A DNA stretch of 64,000 nucleotides from Candidatus Dormiibacterota bacterium (GTDB lineage: Bacteria; Chloroflexota; Dormibacteria; CF-121): positions 99,916-163,915 of the forward strand of contig DASZZN010000045.1 of NCBI GenBank assembly GCA_035544955.1. Reading direction: 5' to 3'. The position numbers were made by a program, and so were the translations under genes. Below, in pieces: positions 39,978 to 48,540 of the stretch (positions within the stretch are counted from its first letter, which is position 1; every line of letters begins with the position of its first letter). Below the pieces are notes generated by a model. It made no database searches. It saw only the letters and a list, made by a program, of their open reading frames with translations, and was not told the origin of the DNA.

Positions 39978-41164
39978 GCCGGCGCCTGACGCGTGCCCTG
40001 CTCGCGCTGGTCCTGGCGCTGGCTGCCGCGGGGCTGATGGTTGTCCTCACGCAGTCACCGGCCTCGCGCCTGAGCTCCGACTTCACGATCAACTACAGCG
40101 CCGGGATGCTCGTGCGTCAGGGCCATTTCGCCGCGCCCTACCAGCAGGCCGAGCTGGGTGACATGATGCGCCGGGTGGCACCGGGCGGGGCGATCGATGC
40201 TCGACTGCCTTTCAGCTTGCCCCTGGGCGCGGCGGTGCCATACGTGCTGCTCTCGCTGCTGCCGATCGAGCTGGCCTTTCGCCTCTGGCAGCTGATCACC
40301 ATCGCCCTCATCGTGGTCGCGGTTCTCCTCCTGCAGCGCGCCGCCCCCGCCCTACCCTCCCCCGGAGGGGGAGGGAAAATCGCCTTGCCGGCCCTGGCGA
40401 TTGTTGGCCTGCTGGCCGCGATCCCGACATGGGCCACCTTGACCGAGGGGCAACCCACGGCCTGGCTCTTCCTCGGAGGCGCGATGGTGGTGTCGGTGCT
40501 TCGCTGGGATTCTCCGGCGCTGGCGGCGGGCGCCGGGCTGCTGCTCGCCGTCAAGCCCCAGTACCTGCCGGCCTACCTCGTCATCCTCTTCGCCGCCCGC
40601 CGCTGGCGGTCACTCGCGGCCGCTATTGGAGGCGCCGGCCTGCTCTTGCTGAGTCCGCTGGTTGGCGGCGGCGCGGGTCTGATCGCGATGGTCCACAACG
40701 CGCTCAGCGCGAACCAGGTCGTCGCGGTTCGGCTCAACGAATCCTGGATCGGCGTGATCGGGCCCGCGCTTCCGGCGAGATTCGTGACGGCGGTTGCGAT
40801 CATCCTTTATCTGGGGGTGCTCGCCGCGCTCCTCGTGCTCGCCTGGCGGCGGCCCGCGTCGGTGATGGGGTTCGCCCTGTTCGGGGGGGCGCTCACGGTG
40901 CTCGCCTCGCCCCACGCGCTGCCTCACGATCTCCTGATCCTGGCGGTCCCGGCGTGGCTCGCCATCGTGCTCTATCGCGAGGGCGCGCTGCCGAACCCAT
41001 TACCCGGATTGCTGGCCGTGGATGTCGCGCTCCTCGTCGACCTGCGCGGCGTCGATCTGCCGCTGGGCCCCCTCGTCATGACCGCGGTCGTCGCCTGGTA
41101 CGGCTGGCAGTTCAGGCAGCGGGCCGCGCAGCGGCGCCGGCCACCGATTGGTCGGGCCGCCTGA
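39974..41164 (+). CDS. GT87/DUF2029 family membrane glycosyltransferase carrying a REP insertion
   Basis: A 396-residue polytopic protein with DFTINYSAGMLVRQGHFAAP and LPFSLPLGAAVPYVLLSLL, followed by LLAVKPQYLPAYLVIL and LASPHALPHDLLILAVPAW, a GT87 order of motifs. A loop between two hydrophobic segments (APALPSPGGGGKI) is encoded by an inverted copy of the REP-like repeat. The 3' end overlaps the convergent GT87 gene by 53 bp, so both share the DNA of their C-terminal tails. Confidence 0.8.
   Translation: MSRRLTRALLALVLALAAAGLMVVLTQSPASRLSSDFTINYSAGMLVRQGHFAAPYQQAELGDMMRRVAPGGAIDARLPFSLPLGAAVPYVLLSLLPIELAFRLWQLITIALIVVAVLLLQRAAPALPSPGGGGKIALPALAIVGLLAAIPTWATLTEGQPTAWLFLGGAMVVSVLRWDSPALAAGAGLLLAVKPQYLPAYLVILFAARRWRSLAAAIGGAGLLLLSPLVGGGAGLIAMVHNALSANQVVAVRLNESWIGVIGPALPARFVTAVAIILYLGVLAALLVLAWRRPASVMGFALFGGALTVLASPHALPHDLLILAVPAWLAIVLYREGALPNPLPGLLAVDVALLVDLRGVDLPLGPLVMTAVVAWYGWQFRQRAAQRRRPPIGRAA
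40344..40384 (-). repeat. REP-like G-rich repeat, copy 3 (inverted, inside a gene)
   Basis: The reverse complement aligns without gaps to 30204-30244 at 33 of 41 positions, with a core CCCTCCCCCTCC then GGGGGAGGGTAGGG, C and GGGGG. It lies in frame in a GT87 gene and encodes a Pro/Gly loop. Confidence 0.75.
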
Positions 41165-42425
41165 CCGCCGCCAGGTGTGGTTCGACCCGGAGCATCTGCA
41201 GCAGCAAGGCCCAGAGCAGGAGCAACCCGACCAGCTTGACCGATGTGCCGGCGAGCACCAGCGCCGCCTGGGTCGAGGAGTGCACCGTCAGGTCGGCCGG
41301 CAGGGGGAAGGCGCGCCGGTCCATCCAGCACATCGTGTAGGCGGCGAACAGCCACCAGCCATAGCGCGCGCCCGGCCGGCGCACCGTGATCCAGGCGATC
41401 CCCGTTGCCATCGGAAGCAGCAGGGTCACCAGGTGGTGCTGCCAGGTCACGCTGCTGACGATCAGTAGCGCGGTTATGAGGGCCGCGACGCTGAGCCGGA
41501 GCGTCCAGACCTGCTCGCCGCGATTTCCGGCACGCCAGAGCGTGATGCCGATGACGATGACGGCGGCGGCCACGATCACCACTTTCGCCACCGTCTGGGT
41601 TGCGCCACCAAAAAGGCCCGGCGCCAGCTGCGCGATGCGACTCACCAATCCGTCGATCGATCCGTTGTCCCAGTTTGCCGTCCCCAGCCCGATGCGCGGC
41701 AGGACGACCGTGAAAAATTGCCAGCTGCCGGGCGCGGCCAGCATCGTGACCACCGTGAGACCGACCAGCGTCACGCTGGCCAGGACAACGATGCGCCAGC
41801 GGCCCACGCGGGCGAAGAGCGGAATCAGGAAGATGGGCGAGACCTTCAGGGATGCCGCGGCCGCGATGAAGGCGCCGGCCAATCCGGCTCGGCGTTGAAG
41901 CGCCGCCCACAACGCGGCGGTCATCAGCAGTAACCAGACGGTCGCCACCTGCTGGAACTTCAGGTTGAGGTAGACCGGCATGAACCCGAAGCTGGCGAGC
42001 AGCAGCAGGCGACGGCCGCCGCGTGATAGCTCGGGGTGAATCCGCAGGATCAGCGCCAGCGAGCCGAAAAACGCCACGTGCACGGCCAGCAACCAGATGC
42101 GCGCCGCGGCCAGGAGCCCAAGCGAGGTCAGCGGAGCGAGAACCAGGGCGAAGAAAGGCGGATAGATGTAGGCGACGACCCACGCTTCGCTTCCCCAGGA
42201 ATGCTTGAAGTCGGCATAGATATCGGTGCCATGCGCCGCGGCCTGAGCGCCACCGAAGTAGTTGACGAAGTCGAATTGGAGCGCCGCGGGTGTCAGGGTC
42301 ACCCATTGCACGACCGACCACGTGACGTAATAGGCGCCGATGACGACCACCAGCAGCAGCAGCAGGCGGTCTCGGAAGGAGGCCTCGTACAGTCGCCGGA
42401 TCCCGTACCAGTGTCGAACGTTCAT
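41112..42425 (-). CDS. GT87/DUF2029 family membrane glycosyltransferase
   Basis: A 437-residue polytopic protein: DFVNYFGGAQAAAHGTDIYA, then YIYPPFFALVLAPLTSLGLL, a KFQQVATVWLLLMTAALW span, AASLKVSPIFLIPLFARVGR and SSVTWQHHLVTLLLPMATGI. These are the standard GT87 landmarks, including the acidic first loop and 'W-x-HH' helix. It overlaps the upstream gene (42422) by 4 bp on the minus strand and the convergent gene by 53 bp. It is probably in one transcript with the two genes at 42422 and 43630. Confidence 0.85.
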   Translation of the reverse strand: MNVRHWYGIRRLYEASFRDRLLLLLVVVIGAYYVTWSVVQWVTLTPAALQFDFVNYFGGAQAAAHGTDIYADFKHSWGSEAWVVAYIYPPFFALVLAPLTSLGLLAAARIWLLAVHVAFFGSLALILRIHPELSRGGRRLLLLASFGFMPVYLNLKFQQVATVWLLLMTAALWAALQRRAGLAGAFIAAAASLKVSPIFLIPLFARVGRWRIVVLASVTLVGLTVVTMLAAPGSWQFFTVVLPRIGLGTANWDNGSIDGLVSRIAQLAPGLFGGATQTVAKVVIVAAAVIVIGITLWRAGNRGEQVWTLRLSVAALITALLIVSSVTWQHHLVTLLLPMATGIAWITVRRPGARYGWWLFAAYTMCWMDRRAFPLPADLTVHSSTQAALVLAGTSVKLVGLLLLWALLLQMLRVEPHLAAVRRPDQSVAGAAARPAA

Positions 42426-43633
42426 GCCGCCCTGGCCTGCGCCGGCACGGCCGGCCTGGCCAGCATCCGCCGATGCCAGGCAATGACCAGCACGGACAAG
42501 GGGATCACGGTGAAGCCGTTGAAGTAGCCGACGCGTGCGCCCAGGAAATAGAGGAGCGGGATCGCGGCAAAGCCCCAGATGGTGAGCTCGACGGTCAGGT
42601 CATCCCAGCCCTCGAGCCGCGGTCCGAGGAGGAGTGCGACGGCCGGGAGCAGCAGGATCAGGTCGTAGGACTGCACGAAGGGGAGGGCGAAGAGCCAGAG
42701 GATCAACACGGTGATTCCGCGGCTCTGCGCGTCGGGTGCTCGACGAATCGCCCAACTGCCGTAGCCGGTTGCCGCCACCAGCGTGACCATCAGCGCCGCC
42801 GTCTTGATCCAGCCGCCGAGCCCGGGATAAAAGAAGCTCTCGACCGAGGCCATGTCGGGCTGCAGACCCTGGACCGCCTGCCACATCCGCGGCACCTGCA
42901 GCGGCCACTCGAAGAAGCCTGTGCCCAGGACCGCGAAGGCCACGCCGAAGAACGCGGCCGACGCCATCATGAAGCCGCCGATCATCCGGCGGGCCACGGC
43001 CGGTTCGAGCAGCGCGAGCACGAGGGGCAGCGGGAGGCCGATGTTCGGTTTCATCCAGACGAGCGCGAGCACGGCCCCGGCCAGCGAGGGTCGCCCGCGA
43101 GCGGCGAGCAGCCAGGCGGCGACAAAGGCGCCAAAGACGATGACCGAGACCTGCCCCATGAAGAGGTTGATGAAGCCGACGGCGGAGAGGAGCGCGCACC
43201 CCGCGCCGAGCGTAGCCCGGCGCCGGGGCCAACCGAGCAGGGTGAAGGTGCCGAATGCCGCCGCCAGCATGATGAGACCGAGGAGCACCGCGAAGAGGGC
43301 ATAGGCGACCGTCCAGGGCAGACTGGTGAGCGGCACCAGGGCAAAGGCGAGCCACGGCCCTTCGGGGTACGCGAGGAATTCGTAGTAGGTTGGGTCGCCC
43401 GGCTTGATGCCGCCCGAGGCGTCGTAGAGTCGATACTCCGTGGCGCCCAGCGTCGGCCAGTGGTAGGGATCGCCCTGCTGCGCCACGACGGTCGCGGCGG
43501 CGAAGAAAGCGCGGAAGTCCTGACCGAGGGTCGGCGAGGAGACCACCTGGCGCGCATAGGGAATGAGCATCGCGAGCAGGAAAAGGACCAGCAGGCGCTG
43601 GCGGAATCGGCCGCGGGCCGCCGCCCGAGTCAT
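42422..43633 (-). CDS. GT87/DUF2029 family membrane glycosyltransferase
   Basis: A 403-residue polytopic protein with QDFRAFFAAATVVAQQGDPY in the first outer loop, EFLAYPEGPWLAFALVPLTS, a MGQVSVIVFGAFVAAWLLAA span, LVWMKPNIGLPLPLVL and FVQSYDLILLLPAVALLL. The plan follows GT87. It overlaps its neighbours on both sides by 4 bp, so 43630–42422–41112 form a translationally coupled minus-strand operon. Confidence 0.83.
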   Translation of the reverse strand: MTRAAARGRFRQRLLVLFLLAMLIPYARQVVSSPTLGQDFRAFFAAATVVAQQGDPYHWPTLGATEYRLYDASGGIKPGDPTYYEFLAYPEGPWLAFALVPLTSLPWTVAYALFAVLLGLIMLAAAFGTFTLLGWPRRRATLGAGCALLSAVGFINLFMGQVSVIVFGAFVAAWLLAARGRPSLAGAVLALVWMKPNIGLPLPLVLALLEPAVARRMIGGFMMASAAFFGVAFAVLGTGFFEWPLQVPRMWQAVQGLQPDMASVESFFYPGLGGWIKTAALMVTLVAATGYGSWAIRRAPDAQSRGITVLILWLFALPFVQSYDLILLLPAVALLLGPRLEGWDDLTVELTIWGFAAIPLLYFLGARVGYFNGFTVIPLSVLVIAWHRRMLARPAVPAQARAA

Positions 43634-45219
43634 CCCTGGGCCTGGGCGGCGTAAGCGCGGTTCTCAGGCGTGTCGCGCATCATGATCGTCGCCTTGTCGA
43701 AGGTCTTGAGCTCGAACCACCCGGTGGACCCGGGAGCATTGTGGATCTGCCGCAGTTCGGTGATGATCGGATCGCTCGAGTGGAAGATGACCCAGTTGAT
43801 CTGGTAGCGCTCGAAGAGTTGCGCCTGGTCCGTGCCGAGCGACTGCAGATGGTCGTAATCGCGCAGCAACTGATCGCCGTCGAGGGCCGCGTCGCCGAAG
43901 ATGAAAACCGGCTGGGTGGTGCTTTGCGCGTCGAGACGGAAGATCAGGTAGCCACCCCAGCCGTAGACGTTGAGCATATGTCCGGGCGGCGGGTGTTGCT
44001 GGAGGAAGTCCCCGGCCTTGATTGGAAAGTCGCGCGCCACCACTTTGCCATCGACGCGCTGCAGCAGGCTCGGCAGGCCGGCAACGGCCACGATGGCCGC
44101 GACGAGCAGGATCATGACGACGTTGAACGCGAAGGTGAGGGGCGTCGTCTTCGGCACGCGGCGCGGCCAGCGAAGCGACAGACGCTCCCGGGCCTGCTGG
44201 GCATAGTCCGCCAGCGCCGGGACGGCGACCAGCATGAACAAGGAGAGGTTGCGCACCGAGTGCAAGGTGAGCCCCAGGCCGAGCAGCAGGAGGAGGAATT
44301 GGCGCGGTTCGATGCGGCGCGCCAGGGCCAGGCCGCCGATGATCAGGAAGATCATCGCCTCGAAGGCCCAGATTTGCGACATCTGGAAGTTTGGTGAGAA
44401 CCACTCGACGATCAAGCGCTGCTGCTCCGGGCTGCCGCCGGTTTGGAAGGGGTACAGATAGATGTCCCAGCCGTTCGGGTTGATGATGGCGACGGCGATC
44501 GACGCGGCGAGGACGGCCGCCATCGCCCGCAGGCGGGGAAACGCCTTGGCCCCCGGACGGCGGAGGAGGTATCGCCCGCCCTCGACGAAGAGCGCGATGC
44601 CGAGGATCGCGTAGCCGAGCACGAACCCGGCGTGGAGGTTGACCCAGACGAGCATGACGGCCGGCAGGAAATACAGGGCACGGCTGCTGCCTTCGCAATA
44701 GCGCTTGACCCAGAGGTAGGTCAGGGCGGTCAAGGCGAAGGTGATCATCTGGATGCGCGGGCCCCAGATGGGATTGGCTGCCGCCACCCCGAGGGCGAGC
44801 GTCAAGCCGGCGATCACGAAGTTCACCCGCCGGTCGATCGCCCGGTAGACGAGGAGAAAGCCCGCGGCAGTGATGGCCCCCAACACGAGGCTCACCAGCG
44901 GCAGGTGGCCCGCCGCGTAGAGCGCCGACAGCAGCACCTCACTCAGCCATTCGTGCGTGATCCAGCGGTGACTGGGGACGGTGAAGGTGAAGAGATCCCG
45001 ATGGGGCACCGCGTGGTGGCTCAGGATCCAGTTGCCGGTCGTGACGTGCCACCAGAAGTCCGGGTCGGTGACCGGCTGGATGGCGGCGATCAGCATCGTC
45101 AGGAGGATGGCGATCGTGAAGAGGTGTGGGAGGTCGAGCCAGCGGACGGCTCGGCTCAGCCACCGATCAGGACCTGGCTGGAACGGGGACGGAGCGGGGG
45201 AACGGGCCAGGGTTGCCAA
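43630..45219 (-). CDS. Polytopic membrane protein, putative GT-C glycosyltransferase ('DPDxWWH' family)
   Basis: A 529-residue paralogue of the protein at 30313-31839: TDPDFWWHVTTGNWILSHHA, HRDLFTFTVPSHRWITHEWL, WVNLHAGFVLGYAILGIALF and a C-terminal domain with HMLNVYGWGGYLIFRLDA and PVFIFGDAALDGDQLLRDYD. About ten hydrophobic segments are visible. The identical motif order in two genes marks a family. It starts at TTG 45219, next to the stop of the ICMT-like gene. Confidence 0.7.
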   Translation of the reverse strand: MATLARSPAPSPFQPGPDRWLSRAVRWLDLPHLFTIAILLTMLIAAIQPVTDPDFWWHVTTGNWILSHHAVPHRDLFTFTVPSHRWITHEWLSEVLLSALYAAGHLPLVSLVLGAITAAGFLLVYRAIDRRVNFVIAGLTLALGVAAANPIWGPRIQMITFALTALTYLWVKRYCEGSSRALYFLPAVMLVWVNLHAGFVLGYAILGIALFVEGGRYLLRRPGAKAFPRLRAMAAVLAASIAVAIINPNGWDIYLYPFQTGGSPEQQRLIVEWFSPNFQMSQIWAFEAMIFLIIGGLALARRIEPRQFLLLLLGLGLTLHSVRNLSLFMLVAVPALADYAQQARERLSLRWPRRVPKTTPLTFAFNVVMILLVAAIVAVAGLPSLLQRVDGKVVARDFPIKAGDFLQQHPPPGHMLNVYGWGGYLIFRLDAQSTTQPVFIFGDAALDGDQLLRDYDHLQSLGTDQAQLFERYQINWVIFHSSDPIITELRQIHNAPGSTGWFELKTFDKATIMMRDTPENRAYAAQAQG

Positions 45220-45220
45220 T

Positions 45221-45886
45221 CTACAGGACGAAGGGGATGAGCCGGCGGGTGTGCCGGGCGTAGGCCTCGTACTGCGGGTAGGTGCTGCGGAGCATCCGTT
45301 CCTCGAAATAGGTACGGACCACCTGGGCGCCGAGGAAGATGGCGAACACGACCGCGTGCAGGCTGAACAGGGTGGGCAACACCAACCCGAAGCCCGCGAT
45401 GATCTCTCCCAGGTAGATGGGATGGCGGCTGAACCGGTAGGGACCGGTGGTCACCAACCCGCGGGCCTCGGGCACGATGCTGAAGCGCCTCCCCAGGTAG
45501 CTCAGCGAGTACAGGGCCCAGGTGATGCCGCACGCGAGGCAGATATCGCTCTCGGCCAGCACCGAGATGTCGCTGCTGCGGGCCTGGCCGGGAACGAGGA
45601 AGAGCCCGTAGAGGACGAAGCTGCCGACCAGCGCCGCCGCGACCGCCACCGGGTTGTGATCCCGGGCGATGGCCTTGCTGCGCACTGCATAAATCACGAC
45701 CAGGAAGCCGAAGAAGGCGAACGTGAGGAGTCGGTTGAGCAGGTACATCGCCTGCGTCCGGTCCAGGTCGCCGTGGAACGCGTGCTGGACGCCCGCAGCG
45801 GCCAGCTCCGCTTGAATGGCCACCAGGAAGCCAAAGACGCCGATGGGTAGCGCCCGTCCGACGATGAAGGACGCCCTGTCATTCAT
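45221..45886 (-). CDS. Isoprenylcysteine carboxylmethyltransferase (ICMT)/PEMT-family membrane protein
   Basis: A 221-residue membrane protein with five or so hydrophobic segments and the family's C-terminal signature LVTTGPYRFSRHPIYLGEII and an EERMLRSTYPQYEAYARHTR segment, which bind SAM and substrate at the membrane. Bacterial members methylate lipids or unknown small molecules; prenylcysteine is unlikely here. It is the first gene of the minus-strand run with the GT genes. The facing gap to the kinase gene is 110 bp. Confidence 0.85.
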   Translation of the reverse strand: MNDRASFIVGRALPIGVFGFLVAIQAELAAAGVQHAFHGDLDRTQAMYLLNRLLTFAFFGFLVVIYAVRSKAIARDHNPVAVAAALVGSFVLYGLFLVPGQARSSDISVLAESDICLACGITWALYSLSYLGRRFSIVPEARGLVTTGPYRFSRHPIYLGEIIAGFGLVLPTLFSLHAVVFAIFLGAQVVRTYFEERMLRSTYPQYEAYARHTRRLIPFVL

Positions 45887-45923
45887 CTGGTATGGAGATT
45901 CAGCGTGAATTCGTCGATTTTCC

Positions 45924-45932
45924 TGCTATCAT
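45924..45932 (+). promoter_or_regulatory. Extended -10 TGCTATCAT upstream of the kinase gene
   Basis: TGC-TATCAT gives a TGn extended -10. The expected -35 position (45904-45909) has only a weak match. The +1 would be about 60 nt before the kinase ATG. Confidence 0.35.
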
Positions 45933-45996
45933 GGGGCCGCCAAACGGGGCTCCAGCCAGAAAGCGATACCGTTTTCCGTAGTCCTAGTAGTCCTAT

Positions 45997-47082
45997 ATGA
46001 GTGCGATCCAGGCCACGGATGAGATCTTCGATCCATTCGTGTTGATTCACCAGTCGGTCACGGCCCGCCTGCAGATCGTCGAGGCGGAGCTGGAGACGGC
46101 TGAGTCGAAATCGAGGGAGCTGGAGGCGTCCCTGGAGCAGGTCCGGGACCAGGCCGAGGAATCGCGGGTGGTTGAAAAGCACCTGCTCAACAACCTCAAA
46201 CAGTTCTCCCCGGCCGAGGTCCAGGAGACGTTCGCCAACATCCGGGAGACGCAGCTCAGCGTGGAGCGGGTGCAGCTCGAGTACGAGTTCCTCACCGCGC
46301 GCCGTGCCGAGCTGAAGGACCAGGGCCAGTTCCTCCGGTCCGCCAGCCAGATCCTGGCCGACCTGCAGCGGATGTACGGCGAGAACGGCGCGCCTCCGAC
46401 CGCGGCCGAAGGTGACAAGCAGTTCCGCGACGCCTCACGCCAGGTGTTCCAGATCATCGAAGAGGAACGGATGCGGATCGCGCGCGACATGCACGATGGC
46501 CCGGCGCAATCGATGGCCAACCTCGTGCTCCAGGCCGAGATCCTGGAGCGGCTGCTCGACCGCAATCCCAAGCAGCTGGTGACGGAGCTGGCGGAATTCA
46601 AGAACAGTGTTCGCAACGCGCTGGAGGAGACTCGCCAGCTGATCTTCGACCTGCGGCCGATGACCCTCGACGACCTCGGCCTGGTCCCGACGCTGCGAAA
46701 GTTCATCAAGGAATATGGCGACCGCTATGGCCTGGCGACCCGCTTCAACGTGGTCGGCCAGGAGCGCCGGCTGCCGGGCAACACCGAGGGAGTGCTCTTC
46801 CGAATCATCCAGGAGGCGCTGACCAACGTCCACAAGCACGCCCGGGCGAAGATGGCGGAGGTGACGATGAACCTCCAGCCCAACCGCGTCACGGTCACGA
46901 TCAAGGACGACGGCCAGGGATTCGACGTGGCCCGCACCGAGGCCAACCTGCACAAGAACAAGAACCTGGGGCTGCTCTCCATGCGTGAACGCGCGGAGTT
47001 GGAGAAGGGAACCCTCGAGATCCGTTCGCAACCCGGTCGCGGGACCGAAGTAAAAGTCGAGATTTCAACCGGCAAGCGCTAG
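45997..47082 (+). CDS. DegS/LiaS-like soluble sensor histidine kinase
   Basis: The 361-residue protein has no membrane span. Residues about 20-130 form a charged, coiled-coil-like sensor region, followed by a HisKA_3 dimerisation helix with the phosphorylation site RIARDMHDGPAQSMANL (His166) and an HATPase_c domain (IIQEALTNVHKHARA, N-box; DDGQGFD, G1; KNKNLGLLSMRERAE, G2). Such kinases normally pair with a NarL-type regulator; none is adjacent. The next receiver domain is in CpaE at 48541, so the kinase may control the pilus. It ends 293 bp before flp. Confidence 0.9.
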   Translation: MSAIQATDEIFDPFVLIHQSVTARLQIVEAELETAESKSRELEASLEQVRDQAEESRVVEKHLLNNLKQFSPAEVQETFANIRETQLSVERVQLEYEFLTARRAELKDQGQFLRSASQILADLQRMYGENGAPPTAAEGDKQFRDASRQVFQIIEEERMRIARDMHDGPAQSMANLVLQAEILERLLDRNPKQLVTELAEFKNSVRNALEETRQLIFDLRPMTLDDLGLVPTLRKFIKEYGDRYGLATRFNVVGQERRLPGNTEGVLFRIIQEALTNVHKHARAKMAEVTMNLQPNRVTVTIKDDGQGFDVARTEANLHKNKNLGLLSMRERAELEKGTLEIRSQPGRGTEVKVEISTGKR

Positions 47083-47375
47083 TTACACGGCGACTTAACC
47101 GCGCCGGTGCGCCGTCCAGCCGGCCCATCGCGCACTCGCGCTAATAACTGTGCTCGTGTGCGCGGTACAGGCCGGCATTCGGCGCCGGCGCTTTACGCGC
47201 GAAAGCGCGACTCGGCCTGCGGCCTCGTTGTAACCCCGTTTGTAAGGTGCGCGATTCTTGTTACCGAGTCGTCAAAAGTTCTTAGCCGTTCCTCCGCCCG
47301 GCATTCGTTGATTTGAACGCGAGCCAGTGTGAAACTGGGTCCTGTTCGAACTGCTCCACAAGGAGGTGAATCTGC
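47083..47375. other. Intergenic region between kinase gene and flp
   Basis: This 293-bp non-coding stretch holds a GCGCG-GAAA-GCGCG-type hairpin (47196-47209), the 'CTCGGCCTGCGGCC' repeat, AT-richer DNA with TTGTAA and TTGTTA elements near 47228-47262 that may include the flp promoter, and the flp SD at its end. I could not fix a single -35/-10 pair. No gene is seen. Confidence 0.5.
47203..47228 (+). repeat. Dispersed palindromic GC repeat, copy A
   Basis: AAGCGCG, A, then CTCGGCCTGCGGCCTCG (47203-47227) differs from copy B at 53351-53375 by one base in 25 and has the same orientation. In both copies it follows a small GCGCG hairpin. A third, weaker copy is at 55616-55636. Confidence 0.75.
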
Positions 47376-47555
47376 ATGTTGACCAACCTTTATCTCAAGC
47401 TTCGCGCTCTGCTCAACCGTGAGGAAGGGCAGGGTATGGTCGAGTACGCCCTTATCCTCGTCTTGATCGCGGTGGTCGTGATCGTAGTCCTGATCATCCT
47501 CGGCAACCAGGTCAAGAACGTTTTCTGCAACATCTCGGGCGGCCTGGGCCAGTAG
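47376..47555 (+). CDS. flp: Flp-type pilin precursor
   Basis: A 59-residue protein: an 18-residue leader (ending NREEG) followed by QGMVEYALILVLIAVVVIVV. Cleavage is expected after Gly18, which puts the key Glu at +5 (E23) and Tyr at +6, as in Flp pilins. The hydrophobic helix then ends with NQVKNVFCNISGGLGQ. The ATG is fixed by a perfect SD, AAGGAGGTGA at 47360-47369, six bases upstream, suggesting high expression. An intrinsic terminator follows. It is the major subunit for the Tad pilus encoded next. Confidence 0.93.
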   Translation: MLTNLYLKLRALLNREEGQGMVEYALILVLIAVVVIVVLIILGNQVKNVFCNISGGLGQ

Positions 47556-47581
47556 CCCATTTCGTTCTTGGGAGCAACAAG

Positions 47582-47615
47582 AGAGAGCCTGCGCAAGCGG
47601 GCTCTCTTTCTTTTT
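47582..47615 (+). terminator. Intrinsic terminator after flp
   Basis: AGAGAGCC (47582-47589) pairs with GGCTCTCT (47600-47607), with a 10-nt loop, followed by a T-rich tract TTTCTTTTT. It would end most pilin transcripts before cpaB, giving more pilin than assembly proteins. Confidence 0.8.
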
Positions 47616-47712
47616 CCGGCTTGCGCAAGGAAGAGCGCTCACCGATAGATACATGACCCGAAGGAGCGTCACGCCTTGGAGCGCTGACGCCGAGTATCAG
47701 GAGGTGAGTCGA

Positions 47713-48459
47713 TTGGCGACGGAGGTTAAGCCGAAGAGCAACCGCATCCTCTTGATCTTCGGTGTTTTCCTTGCCATTGTGGCGTTTGGAGGGGCCTTGC
47801 TCGTTGGCAGAACCTCGGGCGGCTCTGTATCGGTTGGAGGGTCGAAGAACGTGCCGGCTGTGGTCGCGACGAAAGACATCCCGGCATCGACCCAGATCAC
47901 TGCGGACATGGTTACCGTCCAGCAGTTCTCGTCGGACCAGGCACCGCCCTACGCGTTCCGGGCCAAGGACCTGGTCGTCGGCAAGTTCGCGGCGATCCCG
48001 ATCCATACAGGTTCCGCGATCATCGACTATGACGTTGTCAGCGATGTCAGTGGCGTCCAGCCGGCGAAGCAGGCGTTCCTGCCGATTCCAGCCGGCATGG
48101 TCGGAATGCAGATTCCGACCGGTGAGCTCGTCGGCGTAGGCGGTTACATCCAGCCGGACGACCGGATCGATGTTATCGTCAGCTACCAGCCGAAGGGCGC
48201 GCTACAGCCACTGACGAAAACCAGCTTTACCAACCTCCATGTGATCCGCGTTGGCCCGGCCGGCGGCGCCAACACCCGTGGAATCACCTCGAGCCTGACC
48301 GTCATCGTGACGCTCAAGCAGGCTGAGGACCTCAAGTGGGCGTTGGACAGCACCAACTACAAGTTCGTCCTCAAGTCCGTCAAGGACTACGATGTGCCCG
48401 ACCCCGACACCAGCGCGACCTCGATGGACAGCTTCAGCAGCACGTACCGCGTCCGCTAG
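47713..48459 (+). CDS. cpaB: CpaB-like Flp pilus assembly protein
   Basis: A 248-residue protein: short cytoplasmic start, membrane span (ILLIFGVFLAIVAFGGALLV), SAF domain (VPAVVATKDIPASTQITADM), then a CpaB domain with PAGMVGMQIPTGELVG and the DRIDVIVSY segment. The start is TTG at 47713, because AGGAGGTGA at 47699-47707 lies five bases before it; the frame is open from ATG 47653 but without an SD. CpaB proteins in diderms support the outer-membrane secretin; no secretin gene is seen here. Confidence 0.88.
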   Translation: MATEVKPKSNRILLIFGVFLAIVAFGGALLVGRTSGGSVSVGGSKNVPAVVATKDIPASTQITADMVTVQQFSSDQAPPYAFRAKDLVVGKFAAIPIHTGSAIIDYDVVSDVSGVQPAKQAFLPIPAGMVGMQIPTGELVGVGGYIQPDDRIDVIVSYQPKGALQPLTKTSFTNLHVIRVGPAGGANTRGITSSLTVIVTLKQAEDLKWALDSTNYKFVLKSVKDYDVPDPDTSATSMDSFSSTYRVR

Positions 48460-48484
48460 GACCGAAAACGAAAAAACGTTGACA

Positions 48485-48526
48485 GGCTCCCCGCGAAATC
48501 GGAAGATTTCGCGGGGTGCCTTCATT
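48485..48526 (+). terminator. Strong hairpin between cpaB and cpaE
   Basis: CCCCGCGAAATC (48489-48500) and GATTTCGCGGGG (48505-48516) form a perfect 12-bp stem with a GGAA loop, extended by GGC/GCC past one mismatch. The downstream TTCATT is only weakly U-rich. It may act as a partial terminator or an RNA-processing site. Confidence 0.55.
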
Positions 48527-48540
48527 AACGGGATGATCAG

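Noticed and set aside
47653..47712. ATG 47653 as the cpaB start
   Set aside because: No SD precedes it, and AGGAGGTGA lies inside this stretch at the right distance from TTG 47713.
48479..48484. TTGACA upstream of cpaE
   Set aside because: The region at proper spacing is the stem of the hairpin (AAGATT at best), so no promoter is supported.
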